A DNA stretch of 5,014 nucleotides from Deltaproteobacteria bacterium (GCA_005878685.1 VBLN01000190.1:1-5014), one strand, 5' to 3'; positions 1 through 5,014 are shown, numbered from the stretch's first letter. Translations and numbers: made by a program. Notes: generated by a model from the letters alone, not told the origin.

Positions 1-1
1 G

Positions 2-220
2 GCTGCCGGCGGGATCGTGGGTAGCGCTGTAGGCCATCCGGCTGCAGGCGCGCTGATAGGCGGCGGTCTTGGATTAGGTGCTGGTGCCCTGGTCGGGGAC
101 CAACTGCAAGGTCAGGAGCACGAGAACTACAGGCAGGATCAACAGATTCGCAGGAACCAAGCCGATATCGACCGTCAGCGGGATGAGCTTTACCGGCTAA
201 GGCGCCAGAACGAATACTAG
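2..220 (+). CDS. Glycine-zipper envelope protein, 5'-truncated
   Basis: The frame is open from the window edge, so the gene begins upstream. A GTG at 17 lies inside the domain and is unlikely to be the real start. The visible 72 residues fall into two parts. The first 30 or so are rich in Gly and Ala with repeated GxxxG spacing (G-A-L-I-G-G-G-L-G-L-G-A-G-A-L-V-G), which is the glycine-zipper pattern of membrane-inserting segments in outer-membrane or periplasmic lipoproteins. The rest is a very polar Gln/Arg/Glu/Asp tail with heptad-like spacing (R-R-N-Q-A-D-I-D-R-Q-R-D-E-L) ending in TAG, probably a short coiled coil. The expected N-terminal signal or lipobox lies outside the window. The next gene follows after 41 bases with no visible promoter, so the two are probably cotranscribed. 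The role is probably envelope structure or stress; the exact function is unknown. Confidence 0.72.
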   Translation, partial: AAGGIVGSAVGHPAAGALIGGGLGLGAGALVGDQLQGQEHENYRQDQQIRRNQADIDRQRDELYRLRRQNEY

Positions 221-261
221 TCTCAAGCCTGTGCTGTCTCAGGTGAAGGAGGATTATAACC

Positions 262-570
262 ATGAAAGAGAAAGTTCTATGGGGATTCGGTGGAGCGGTT
301 TTCATCTTGGTTCTTTCGCTCATCTTCGGTGGAATGTATACGATTACTGCACCTAACGGGCCGGTAGATGCGGCCTACAAGATGAACCGTTTCACTGGAA
401 AGGTCTGGCTGATAAAGACTTACGACAAACAGGTGGGACAGATGCGCGTTCTTGCGGCGCGCCAGGCTGAGGTGGAGAAGACCAAGGAGTTGAACAGCGA
501 TGCGGATCTGCCCGCGGTTGCCATGCAACAAGAGCAGCCGGCCCCGGCGAGCAGAGGCCGACGAAGATAA
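262..570 (+). CDS. Small single-pass membrane protein of unknown function
   Basis: This is a 102-residue protein with a very good Shine-Dalgarno AAGGAGG at 246-252, 9 bases before the ATG. Residues about 6-28 form one hydrophobic segment (V-L-W-G-F-G-G-A-V-F-I-L-V-L-S-L-I-F-G) after a short K-E-K start. It could be an uncleaved signal anchor with the remainder outside the cytoplasm. Residues about 40-53 (M-N-R-F-T-G-K-V-W-L-I) resemble the 'x-R-x-T-G-K-V-W' strand seen in many small uncharacterised proteins. Residues 60-78 are charged and may be helical. The C-terminus is Gln/Pro/Ala-rich and ends in R-G-R-R-R. I do not recognise a named family. It lies directly downstream of the glycine-zipper gene and upstream of a strong terminator, so it is probably the last gene of that envelope operon. 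Confidence 0.75.
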   Translation: MKEKVLWGFGGAVFILVLSLIFGGMYTITAPNGPVDAAYKMNRFTGKVWLIKTYDKQVGQMRVLAARQAEVEKTKELNSDADLPAVAMQQEQPAPASRGRRR

Positions 571-603
571 AAAGCAGCGACCACTTGATAGTTGATCTAC
601 CCG

Positions 604-647
604 TAGCCGCTGGATCATCAAAATTGGTGACCCAGCGGCTATTTTTT
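604..647 (+). terminator. Rho-independent terminator
   Basis: A perfect 10-bp stem, TAGCCGCTGG (604-613) with CCAGCGGCTA (632-641), is extended after one A/C mismatch by TCATC (615-619) with GGTGA (626-630, one G-U pair). The loop is AAAATT and six T residues follow at 642-647. It ends the unit containing the small membrane protein and insulates it from the amidohydrolase operon. Confidence 0.9.
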
Positions 648-685
648 GTCCCGAAGCATAGGTGAGCTGACTCGAATGCGTCTGA

Positions 686-714
686 TTGACATAACCCGCC
701 CTAATGAATAAGCT
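686..714 (+). promoter_or_regulatory. Candidate sigma70-type promoter for the amidohydrolase operon
   Basis: A perfect TTGACA (686-691) is separated by 17 bases from TAAGCT (709-714), a weak -10 box that matches consensus at its first two and last bases. Initiation near 721 would leave a leader of about 42 bases that includes the ribosome-binding site at 749-756. It lies between the upstream terminator and the gene, where a promoter is needed. The -10 is poor, so this is a candidate only. Confidence 0.45.
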
Positions 715-762
715 CCGTCGCGTTAAGACCTGCAAAAATTCCAAACGTGAGGAGGAAGAGAG

Positions 763-1770
763 ATGCAAGTCATTGATGCCGACGGTCACATTGTAGAGAG
801 AGAAAAGGATATCCGGGCTTATCTGCCGGAGCCTTATTGCAATCGGCGGGGCGCTCTTCTGCCGTCGGACGGTCTGGACACCAGCATGGGAGGCCGGCTT
901 GGCGGGCTGGAGGATAGTGACATACCGAAACGCCTAAAGGATATGGATCAAGAGGGAATTGATGTTTCCGTGCTCTTTCCTACCGGCAGCTTCTCCTTGG
1001 TCAGTTTTATTGAGAGCGATTACGCTATTGCTTACGCGCGCGCCTATAACGATTTCATTTCCGATTTCTGTAAGCAGAACCCTCGACTCAAAGGGATCGC
1101 ATTGATTCCTTTTCAGGAAGCGAAGAGCGCCATTGATGAGGTCAATCGGGCGATCACTAAGCTCGGACTGGTGGCCATCGCTGTGGCTTCGCAGGGAATG
1201 AAGGACCATTTGGGGTCGCAAAAGTTCTGGCCTCTCTACGAGGAGATCCAGCGTCTCAATGTCCCCTTTTGCGTCCATAATCGGCGCCAGGGGCCTGCCG
1301 GAGAAAGCCGCTTCGATAGCTTTCTTTACATGCATACCCTGGGTCGGCCCGTCGAGACATTTATCCAATTCGTAGGCCTGATCTATGGCGGCGTCGCCGA
1401 GAGATTTCCCAAGCTTCGAATCGGCTTCCTTGAATGCGGTGTCGGTTGGGTTCCTTACTGGATGGAGCGGATGGACGAAGAGTGGGAGAAGCGAGGAAAA
1501 ATAGAAGCGCCCTTGTGCAAGAGAAAGCCCAGCGAGTATGTCATTCATAACAATTGGTTTTTTGCCACAGAGCCGGAAGAGGAGATGCTGCCCTACGTCA
1601 TCGAGCGAATCGGCGAGGACAAAATCCTCTTCGCCTCTGACTATCCCCATTGGGATGGGATCTTTCCGCACGTGGTTTCCACCATTCGTGGGCGCAAGGA
1701 TATCTCCGAGCGAGCCAAAGAAAAGATTCTGGGAGAGAACGCCCTGAGGTTTTACGGCTGGGGCCGGTAA
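763..1770 (+). CDS. Amidohydrolase family 2 (ACMSD-like) metal-dependent hydrolase
   Basis: This 335-residue protein has the length usual for single-domain amidohydrolase-2 TIM-barrel enzymes, which hydrolyse or decarboxylate small organic acids, often aromatic breakdown products, in the cytoplasm. The start is set by a strong GAGGAGGAA 7 bases upstream. Visible motifs: the D-x-H metal motif in I-D-A-D-G-H (D7, H9), a second metal-ligand candidate H172 (F-C-V-H-N-R), H191 in M-H-T-L-G-R-P, the family segment P-K-L-R-I-G-F-L-E-C-G-V-G-W with E224, and the catalytic Asp D293 in F-A-S-D-Y-P-H-W-D. All core residues are present, so it should be active. Its stop TAA shares its last base with the next ATG, so the binding protein gene downstream is translationally coupled. 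The substrate cannot be read from sequence. The superfamily call is firm; decarboxylase versus hydrolase is open. Confidence 0.93.
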   Translation: MQVIDADGHIVEREKDIRAYLPEPYCNRRGALLPSDGLDTSMGGRLGGLEDSDIPKRLKDMDQEGIDVSVLFPTGSFSLVSFIESDYAIAYARAYNDFISDFCKQNPRLKGIALIPFQEAKSAIDEVNRAITKLGLVAIAVASQGMKDHLGSQKFWPLYEEIQRLNVPFCVHNRRQGPAGESRFDSFLYMHTLGRPVETFIQFVGLIYGGVAERFPKLRIGFLECGVGWVPYWMERMDEEWEKRGKIEAPLCKRKPSEYVIHNNWFFATEPEEEMLPYVIERIGEDKILFASDYPHWDGIFPHVVSTIRGRKDISERAKEKILGENALRFYGWGR

Positions 1771-2768
1771 TGGAGAAAGTTAGAGTACTTTTTGTATTCC
1801 TCGTTGCTCTTGTTTTTCTCTCTGCAGCACCCTCCCGAGCGGCGGAACCGCTGCGCAAAATCCGCATGGCCTTTACCTCTCTATCCGGATCGATGGCTCC
1901 ACCTTGGGTGGCCAGGGAGGCAGGGATCTTTAACAAACATGGGTTAGAGGTCGAAGTCATCGCCACGCCGAGCGGGGTGGAAGGGATGAACGCGCTGATC
2001 GCCGGCGAGGTTCAGTTTTTGCAAATCGCTGGTGGCACAACGGTGAGCGCCGCGCTGGGCGGGGCTGACGTGATGATCGTCGCCACGACCATCGGCACTT
2101 TCGTCCAAAACCTCGTGGCACGTCCGGAGATCGAGAAGGCTGAACAGCTTAAGGGAAAGGCGGTTGGAATCAGCCGCTTCGGCACGTCCATCGACACCGG
2201 TGCGCGGATTGCGCTGCGCCACTTCGGTCTGGCCCCGGAGAAAGATGTCGCGATCGTGCAAATCGGCAGCGTGGAATCGATCGTTGCCGCCATGCAGGGC
2301 AATCGCGTCCAGGCCGGCATTCTCTCTTATCCCTCCATCAGCCGGGCGAAAAAACTGGGCCACCATGTGTTGCTGGACATCTCGGCTCTCGGCATCCCTT
2401 ATGCCTCCACGGGCATAACGACTCGGGGAAGGCTCATGCGGGAGGAGCCAGAGCTGGTGCGGCGATATCTGTCCGCTCAACTTGAAGCCATTGCGCGTAT
2501 GAAAAGAGACAAGAATCTTGCCACGGCGGTCATGGGGAAATATTTGCGCACGAGCGATCCGGAACTGCTATCCGAGGCCTATGAGATCTATGTGCAGAAA
2601 TATTTGCTCAAGGTGCCACTTCCGACTGTGGACGCGGTGAAGTCGGTGCTCGAGGAACTCGCCGGCAGGAACCCTAAAGCAAAAGAATTGGAGCCGAAGA
2701 GATTTTTTGACGACAGCTTCGTGCGGCAATTCGAGTCCAGCGGCTTTATTGAAAGCCTTTACCGATGA
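1770..2768 (+). CDS. Periplasmic ABC-transporter substrate-binding protein (NMT1/SsuA/TauA-like)
   Basis: I chose the ATG at 1770, giving 332 residues, over an upstream in-frame ATG at 1650. It makes a TAATG overlap with the amidohydrolase stop and begins exactly at a signal peptide: M-E-K-V-R, a hydrophobic core V-L-F-V-F-L-V-A-L-V-F-L, then S-R-A near residue 24 as the probable cleavage site. There is no lipobox Cys. The mature part has the NMT1/THI5-like fold features: P-P-W-V-A-R-E-A-G-I-F-N-K-H-G-L-E-V near residues 44-61, the L-I-A-G-E-V-Q-F strand, L-K-G-K-A-V-G-I-S-R-F-G near 128-139, and a C-terminal helix ending G-F-I-E-S-L-Y-R, typical of full-length members. Homologues bind sulfonates, nitrate, pyrimidine precursors or aromatic acids in the periplasm. 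No permease or ATPase gene lies next to it. The ligand is probably related to the amidohydrolase substrate (inference). No terminator fits in the 12-base gap after it. Confidence 0.9.
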   Translation: MEKVRVLFVFLVALVFLSAAPSRAAEPLRKIRMAFTSLSGSMAPPWVAREAGIFNKHGLEVEVIATPSGVEGMNALIAGEVQFLQIAGGTTVSAALGGADVMIVATTIGTFVQNLVARPEIEKAEQLKGKAVGISRFGTSIDTGARIALRHFGLAPEKDVAIVQIGSVESIVAAMQGNRVQAGILSYPSISRAKKLGHHVLLDISALGIPYASTGITTRGRLMREEPELVRRYLSAQLEAIARMKRDKNLATAVMGKYLRTSDPELLSEAYEIYVQKYLLKVPLPTVDAVKSVLEELAGRNPKAKELEPKRFFDDSFVRQFESSGFIESLYR

Positions 2769-2780
2769 AGGCAAACGGGC

Positions 2781-3323
2781 TTACGGTATCCTCCACAGAT
2801 AGATGGTGTGTGTGTGGTACCACCGGCCCTCGATCTTCTCCACCGTATGGGGCGTCCAGCCCTCTATAAGAAAATCATGCGAGACCACACGCGAGCCGGG
2901 TCTAAGCTGCCGCTCAAAAATAGGGCGCAACTTCGCATTGAAGTCAGGCAGCATGTAGAGCGTCACCACAGTTGCCGGCGAAACATCAACGGTGAGGGCG
3001 TCCTGATCGCGAAACTCCACTAAGTCACCTACTCCCTCGTCTCCGGCCTTGAGCCGAGAGCGCCGGACCAGATCAGGGTCGATTTCGATTCCCACGCCCC
3101 TGACGCCGTACTTCTTTGCCGCCCTGATAACGATTCTGCCGTCGCCGCTTCCGAGGTCGTAAACTACATCACCCTTTTTGACTTCGGCTAACTCCAGCAT
3201 CCGGTCGATGACCTCCGGCGGAGTTGGAACAAAGGGAACTTCGCCGGCAGTCCAGACGGGCAAGCAGCCGACTAAGAGCAGCAGAGGTGAGATCAGACTG
3301 ACAAATGGCCTGAGGGTTTTCAT
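2781..3323 (-). CDS. SAM-dependent class I methyltransferase with export/lipoprotein signal
   Basis: This 180-residue protein has a compact Rossmann methyltransferase domain. Motif I is V-V-Y-D-L-G-S-G-D-G-R (about residues 53-63, D56 and the GxGxG-like loop), with the ribose-binding acid E80 in G-V-G-I-E-I-D-P. Later come F-R-D-Q-D-A-L (about 104-110), T-L-Y-M-L-P-D-F-N (121-129) and R-V-V-S-H-D-F (145-151). Ahead of it lies K-T-L-R-P, a hydrophobic run, and L-V-G-C (17-20), a good lipobox, with the entry motif F-V-P-T-P-P at 31-36. The domain therefore appears to be exported or membrane-anchored, although its cofactor SAM is cytoplasmic. The start is ATG 3323; no other ATG or GTG lies before the domain. 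An AGAGG motif precedes it by 10 bases. It is convergent with the binding protein gene. The substrate is unknown; small-protein or lipid methylation are possible but not shown. Confidence 0.85.
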   Translation of the reverse strand: MKTLRPFVSLISPLLLLVGCLPVWTAGEVPFVPTPPEVIDRMLELAEVKKGDVVYDLGSGDGRIVIRAAKKYGVRGVGIEIDPDLVRRSRLKAGDEGVGDLVEFRDQDALTVDVSPATVVTLYMLPDFNAKLRPIFERQLRPGSRVVSHDFLIEGWTPHTVEKIEGRWYHTHTIYLWRIP

Positions 3324-3336
3324 ATTCCGCCAACCT

Positions 3337-3366
3337 CTTATAGGGCAGCGAGAACTTTCCCGTCAA
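3337..3366 (-). promoter_or_regulatory. Strong sigma70-type promoter for the methyltransferase gene
   Basis: Read on the minus strand, TTGACG (3366-3361) and TATAAG (3342-3337) are separated by 18 bases, each matching consensus at five of six positions. Initiation is predicted near 3330, only about 7 bases before the ATG at 3323. The transcript would then be nearly leaderless and would not contain the AGAGG motif, which overlaps the -10 box. Confidence 0.6.
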
Positions 3367-3383
3367 ACTCCTTTGGTAAGCCC

Positions 3384-3412
3384 TTGACAGAAGCGGGCCA
3401 TCTGCCTATCTA
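3384..3412 (+). promoter_or_regulatory. Sigma70-type promoter for the cysteine hydrolase gene
   Basis: A perfect TTGACA (3384-3389) is followed after 17 bases by TATCTA (3407-3412), which keeps the first three bases of the -10 consensus. Initiation near 3419 would give a leader of about 38 bases containing the GAGAGGAG ribosome-binding site at 3443-3450. Its -35 box lies only 17 bases from the -35 box of the opposing promoter, so the two are back to back and could share one regulator. Confidence 0.55.
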
Positions 3413-3456
3413 GGTGACTGTTTCTTCGTGGCGCATCCACAAGAGAGGAGAATGCT

Positions 3457-4173
3457 ATGGCGACCTGGGATGATATCCTGACGGAGCGGGATAAGGAGGT
3501 CTTTGCTAAGTCAGGTTACGGCAAGCGGGCCGGGTTTGGTCAGCGACCGGCGGTCTTGGTCATCGACATGAACTATAATTTTGTCGGTGACAAGCCCGAA
3601 CCGATCCTTAAATCTATCGAGCGATTTCGCAATAGCTGCGGCGAAGAGGGATGGCACGGCGTTCACCACATCCGTGAACTTCTCGAGGCGGCGCGCAAGA
3701 AACATCTGCCGACTTTTTACACGACGGGCCATGAAGGGGGAAGCTCCGTAGCCTTCGGCCGCTGGCACGGGAAGAACCGCCGGGGCGCGGAAGATATGGG
3801 CGAGACGTGGGCTAAGGGAAATGAGATCGTAGCGGAGATCGCACCGCGAGACGGAGATGTGGTGATCCGAAAGCAGAAGCCAAGTGCCTTTTTCGGCACC
3901 CCGTTGATCGCCATGCTCAACGAAGTCCACGCCGATACCGTGCTGGTCACGGGCTGCACCACCAGCGGCTGCGTGCGCGCGAGCGCGATCGATGCTTTCT
4001 CTTATAATTTTCGCGTCTGCGTGATCGAGGAGTGTGTTTTTGACCGGGGCCAGGCCTCCCATAAGATCAACCTGTTCGATATGAATGCCAAGTACGCGGA
4101 TGTCATCTTGCTAAACGAGGCCGTGGAATACATAAAGCGCCTTCCCGATACGCTCTATGCCCCGGCGCTTTAA
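3457..4173 (+). CDS. Isochorismatase-superfamily cysteine hydrolase (N-carbamoylsarcosine/maleamate amidase-like)
   Basis: This 238-residue protein starts at ATG with GAGAGGAG 6 bases upstream; a nearer ATG at 3452 is out of frame. The catalytic triad is visible: Asp37 in V-L-V-I-D-M-N-Y-N-F, Lys139 in V-I-R-K-Q-K-P-S-A-F-F-G-T, and the nucleophile Cys172 in T-G-C-T-T-S-G-C-V-R-A-S. The S-A-F-F-G-T and C-T-T-S-G-C-V-R-A-S segments, followed by V-I-E-E-C-V-F-D-R and N-L-F-D-M-N-A-K-Y-A-D-V, match the N-carbamoylsarcosine amidase and maleamate amidohydrolase branch better than true isochorismatases or nicotinamidases. These cytoplasmic enzymes release ammonia from a small amide through a thioester intermediate. 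The N-terminal 30 residues are the extension common in this branch. The length is normal and the gene looks intact. It has its own promoter. The substrate is not determined. Confidence 0.88.
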   Translation: MATWDDILTERDKEVFAKSGYGKRAGFGQRPAVLVIDMNYNFVGDKPEPILKSIERFRNSCGEEGWHGVHHIRELLEAARKKHLPTFYTTGHEGGSSVAFGRWHGKNRRGAEDMGETWAKGNEIVAEIAPRDGDVVIRKQKPSAFFGTPLIAMLNEVHADTVLVTGCTTSGCVRASAIDAFSYNFRVCVIEECVFDRGQASHKINLFDMNAKYADVILLNEAVEYIKRLPDTLYAPAL

Positions 4174-4236
4174 TAAGTTTTGAGTGATGAGTACTGACTT
4201 TTGAGTTTAAGACTCGCAATTCAAACCTCAAAACTA
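4174..4236 (+). repeat. AT-rich intergenic repeat patch with direct and inverted repeats
   Basis: TTTTGAGT occurs twice in direct orientation (4178-4185 and 4199-4206). AGTTTTGAG (4176-4184) is the exact reverse complement of CTCAAAACT (4227-4235), and GAGT (4203-4206) faces ACTC (4212-4215) across a 5-base loop. The patch can fold as one long imperfect hairpin. Its AT-rich composition contrasts with both flanking genes. It looks like a degraded copy of a TTTTGAGT-type intergenic palindromic repeat and could also attenuate read-through between the genes. It has no T-tract that would make it a classical terminator. Confidence 0.5.
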
Positions 4237-4248
4237 TAAACTCCATCC

Positions 4249-5014
4249 GTGATTAATCTCCATGCTGATGTGGTGGGCAGTCTCTTGAGGCCGCCGGAGC
4301 TGCTTCGGGCTCAAGAACAACTCGCCGCCGGTGCGATCGGCCACGCGCATTTCAAAGAGATCGAAGACCGAGCTGTGGATCAGGCCATCGCCCTGCAGGA
4401 GGAGGTCGGCCTCCAGGTCGTGACGGATGGCGAGATGCGCCGGCAGTCTTTCCAGAGCCAGATGACCGCGGCGGTAAGCGGCTTTGGAGAGTTCACGCTC
4501 GACGCCTTCCTCTGGGGCGATTGGTACGATGAAGGGGGAACTCATAGCAAACCACGGCCGGCGCGGTTGGGTGTGGTGAACAAACTCGAGCGCCGGCGTT
4601 ACCTTTCGGCCGATGAATTTGTCTATCTGAAAGCCAAAACCAAACTCATACCTAAGATCACACTGCCGAGCCCTGGTCTTTGGGCTAACTTCTGGTCCGC
4701 CGAGCGCTCGAAGAACGCTTATCCGACGCTGGATAGCTTTCTCGCTGACATCGTTCAGATTCTACGCGACGAGGTCGAGGAACTGGTTCGGTTGGGCGCG
4801 GCATACATTCAGCTCGATGCGCCTCACTATGGTCTCCTACTCGATCCTAAAACGCGCCCCTTTTATGAAAATCAAGGCTGGAGTCTCGAGCAATGGCTTT
4901 CACTGGGAGCCGAATTGGATAATGCAGTGACGGAGGGTTATCCCGGAGCGACTTTCGGCCTCCATGTCTGACGCGGGAATCAGGGCGGCCGGTGGCTGTC
5001 CGAGGGAAGTTACG
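4249..5014 (+). CDS. MetE-like (cobalamin-independent methionine synthase family) methyltransferase, probable selenoprotein, 3'-truncated
   Basis: The protein belongs to the Meth_synt_2/UROD-MetE barrel family, whose members use a zinc site to activate a thiol for methyl or alkyl transfer (methionine synthesis, or thiol transferases such as epoxyalkane:CoM transferase). Family signs are H-A-D-V-V-G-S-L-L-R-P-P near the N-terminus, V-V-T-D-G-E-M-R-R near residue 60, P-K-I-T-L-P-S-P-G near 135-145 and Y-I-Q-L-D-A-P near 186-192. Codon 241 is TGA (4969-4971), directly after L-H-V. It takes the place of the zinc-ligand Cys of H-x-C-R-G-N, and the frame goes on as R-G-N-Q-G-G-R-W-L-S-E-G-S-Y to the window end. 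If TGA is a true stop, the CDS ends at 4971 and lacks about a third of the domain and its zinc site. The start is GTG 4249, with an in-frame stop at 4237 and no Shine-Dalgarno. Family members usually exceed 330 residues. Confidence 0.8.
4969..4971 (+). other. In-frame TGA, probable selenocysteine codon at a zinc-ligand position
   Basis: The TGA follows CAT-GTC (His239-Val240). In MetE the corresponding motif is H-x-C, with His and Cys as zinc ligands (H641 and C643 in E. coli MetE). The downstream codons read R-G-N, as in the H-x-C-R-G-N motif of the short MetE-like proteins. Cys-to-Sec replacement at a catalytic Cys is the usual signature of a selenoprotein. A one-base change from TGC or TGT would look the same. 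Confidence 0.72.
4983..5001 (+). promoter_or_regulatory. Candidate bacterial SECIS hairpin
   Basis: Bases 4983-4990 pair with 4994-5001 in an 8-bp stem (six Watson-Crick pairs, two G-U pairs) around the loop GGU (4991-4993). Nineteen bases separate the TGA from the loop. Bacterial SECIS elements lie inside the coding sequence just after UGA and carry a G early in the apical loop; the E. coli fdhF loop contains GGU. The 5' arm has no U, so the bulged U of the E. coli element is missing. GC-rich coding DNA can also form hairpins by chance. Confidence 0.5.

Noticed and set aside
277..789. Minus-strand open frame of 170 residues across the small membrane protein gene and the intergenic region
   Set aside because: It runs through the terminator hairpin and the promoter region and has Ser/Arg/Leu-rich shadow composition. 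The plus-strand gene has a strong ribosome-binding site.
934..1671. Long minus-strand open frame opposite the amidohydrolase
   Set aside because: Its translation has no recognisable domain, and it lies wholly antisense to a gene with complete catalytic motifs.
1650..1769. In-frame upstream ATG extending the binding protein by 40 residues
   Set aside because: The extension lies inside the amidohydrolase coding sequence, has no signal-peptide character, and would bury the clear signal peptide that begins at the ATG at 1770.
2766..2768. TGA ending the binding protein as a second selenocysteine candidate
   Set aside because: The protein is already full length with a typical G-F-I-E-S-L-Y-R end. 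The continued frame reads as antisense of the methyltransferase and has no family-like sequence.
2769..2780. Shared terminator between the convergent binding protein and methyltransferase genes
   Set aside because: The gap is only 12 bases and forms no hairpin or T-tract.
3511..4062. Minus-strand open frame opposite the cysteine hydrolase
   Set aside because: It is antisense to a gene with an intact catalytic triad, and its translation shows no family features.
4174..4236. CRISPR-like repeats
   Set aside because: There are only two 8-base direct copies, with no regular repeat-spacer unit.
4969..4971. Ordinary stop codon or pseudogene interpretation of the TGA
   Set aside because: It is not excluded, but it is less likely. 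The TGA falls exactly on a conserved catalytic Cys codon, the frame continues with conserved motif residues, and no other damage is visible in 240 codons.

Overview
The window reads as a moderately GC-rich chromosomal segment from an uncultured-type, Gram-negative-like bacterium. Two features point that way: secreted or lipid-anchored proteins, and a pairing of an ACMSD-type amidohydrolase with an NMT1/SsuA-like binding protein. By family flavour I would guess a Binatota-like, deltaproteobacterial or Rokubacteria-like lineage. That is an inference from gene style; no marker gene is present.

Layout: (1) 1-650 holds the end of a glycine-zipper envelope protein and a small single-pass membrane protein of unknown function, closed by a strong intrinsic terminator. 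(2) 686-2768 is a two-gene operon with its own candidate promoter: a metal-dependent amidohydrolase whose stop overlaps the start of an exported solute-binding protein. (3) 2781-3323 on the minus strand is a small SAM-dependent methyltransferase that carries, unusually, an export or lipoprotein signal. It is convergent with the binding protein and divergent from the next gene. (4) 3324-3456 holds back-to-back sigma70-type promoters. (5) 3457-4173 is an isochorismatase-superfamily cysteine hydrolase of the N-carbamoylsarcosine/maleamate amidase type. (6) 4174-4248 is a short AT-rich stretch with direct and inverted repeats. (7) From 4249 to the window edge runs a MetE-like (cobalamin-independent methionine synthase family) gene.

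The most interesting point is in the last gene. Its frame meets TGA at 4969-4971 exactly where the family has the zinc-binding cysteine of the H-x-C-R-G-N motif. The frame then continues without interruption in family-like sequence (R-G-N-Q-G-G-R-W) to the window end. A hairpin with a GGU apical loop lies 19 nt after the TGA, which is appropriate for a bacterial SECIS element. The best reading is a selenocysteine-containing MetE-like methyltransferase in which Sec replaces a catalytic zinc ligand. The alternatives are a nonsense mutation or a sequencing error.

How the genes work together: the amidohydrolase/binding-protein pair and the amidase-like hydrolase suggest uptake and hydrolysis of small organic (amide or ring-derived) compounds. 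The MetE-like protein would handle a methyl or alkyl thiol/selenol transfer. No substrate can be assigned from sequence alone.
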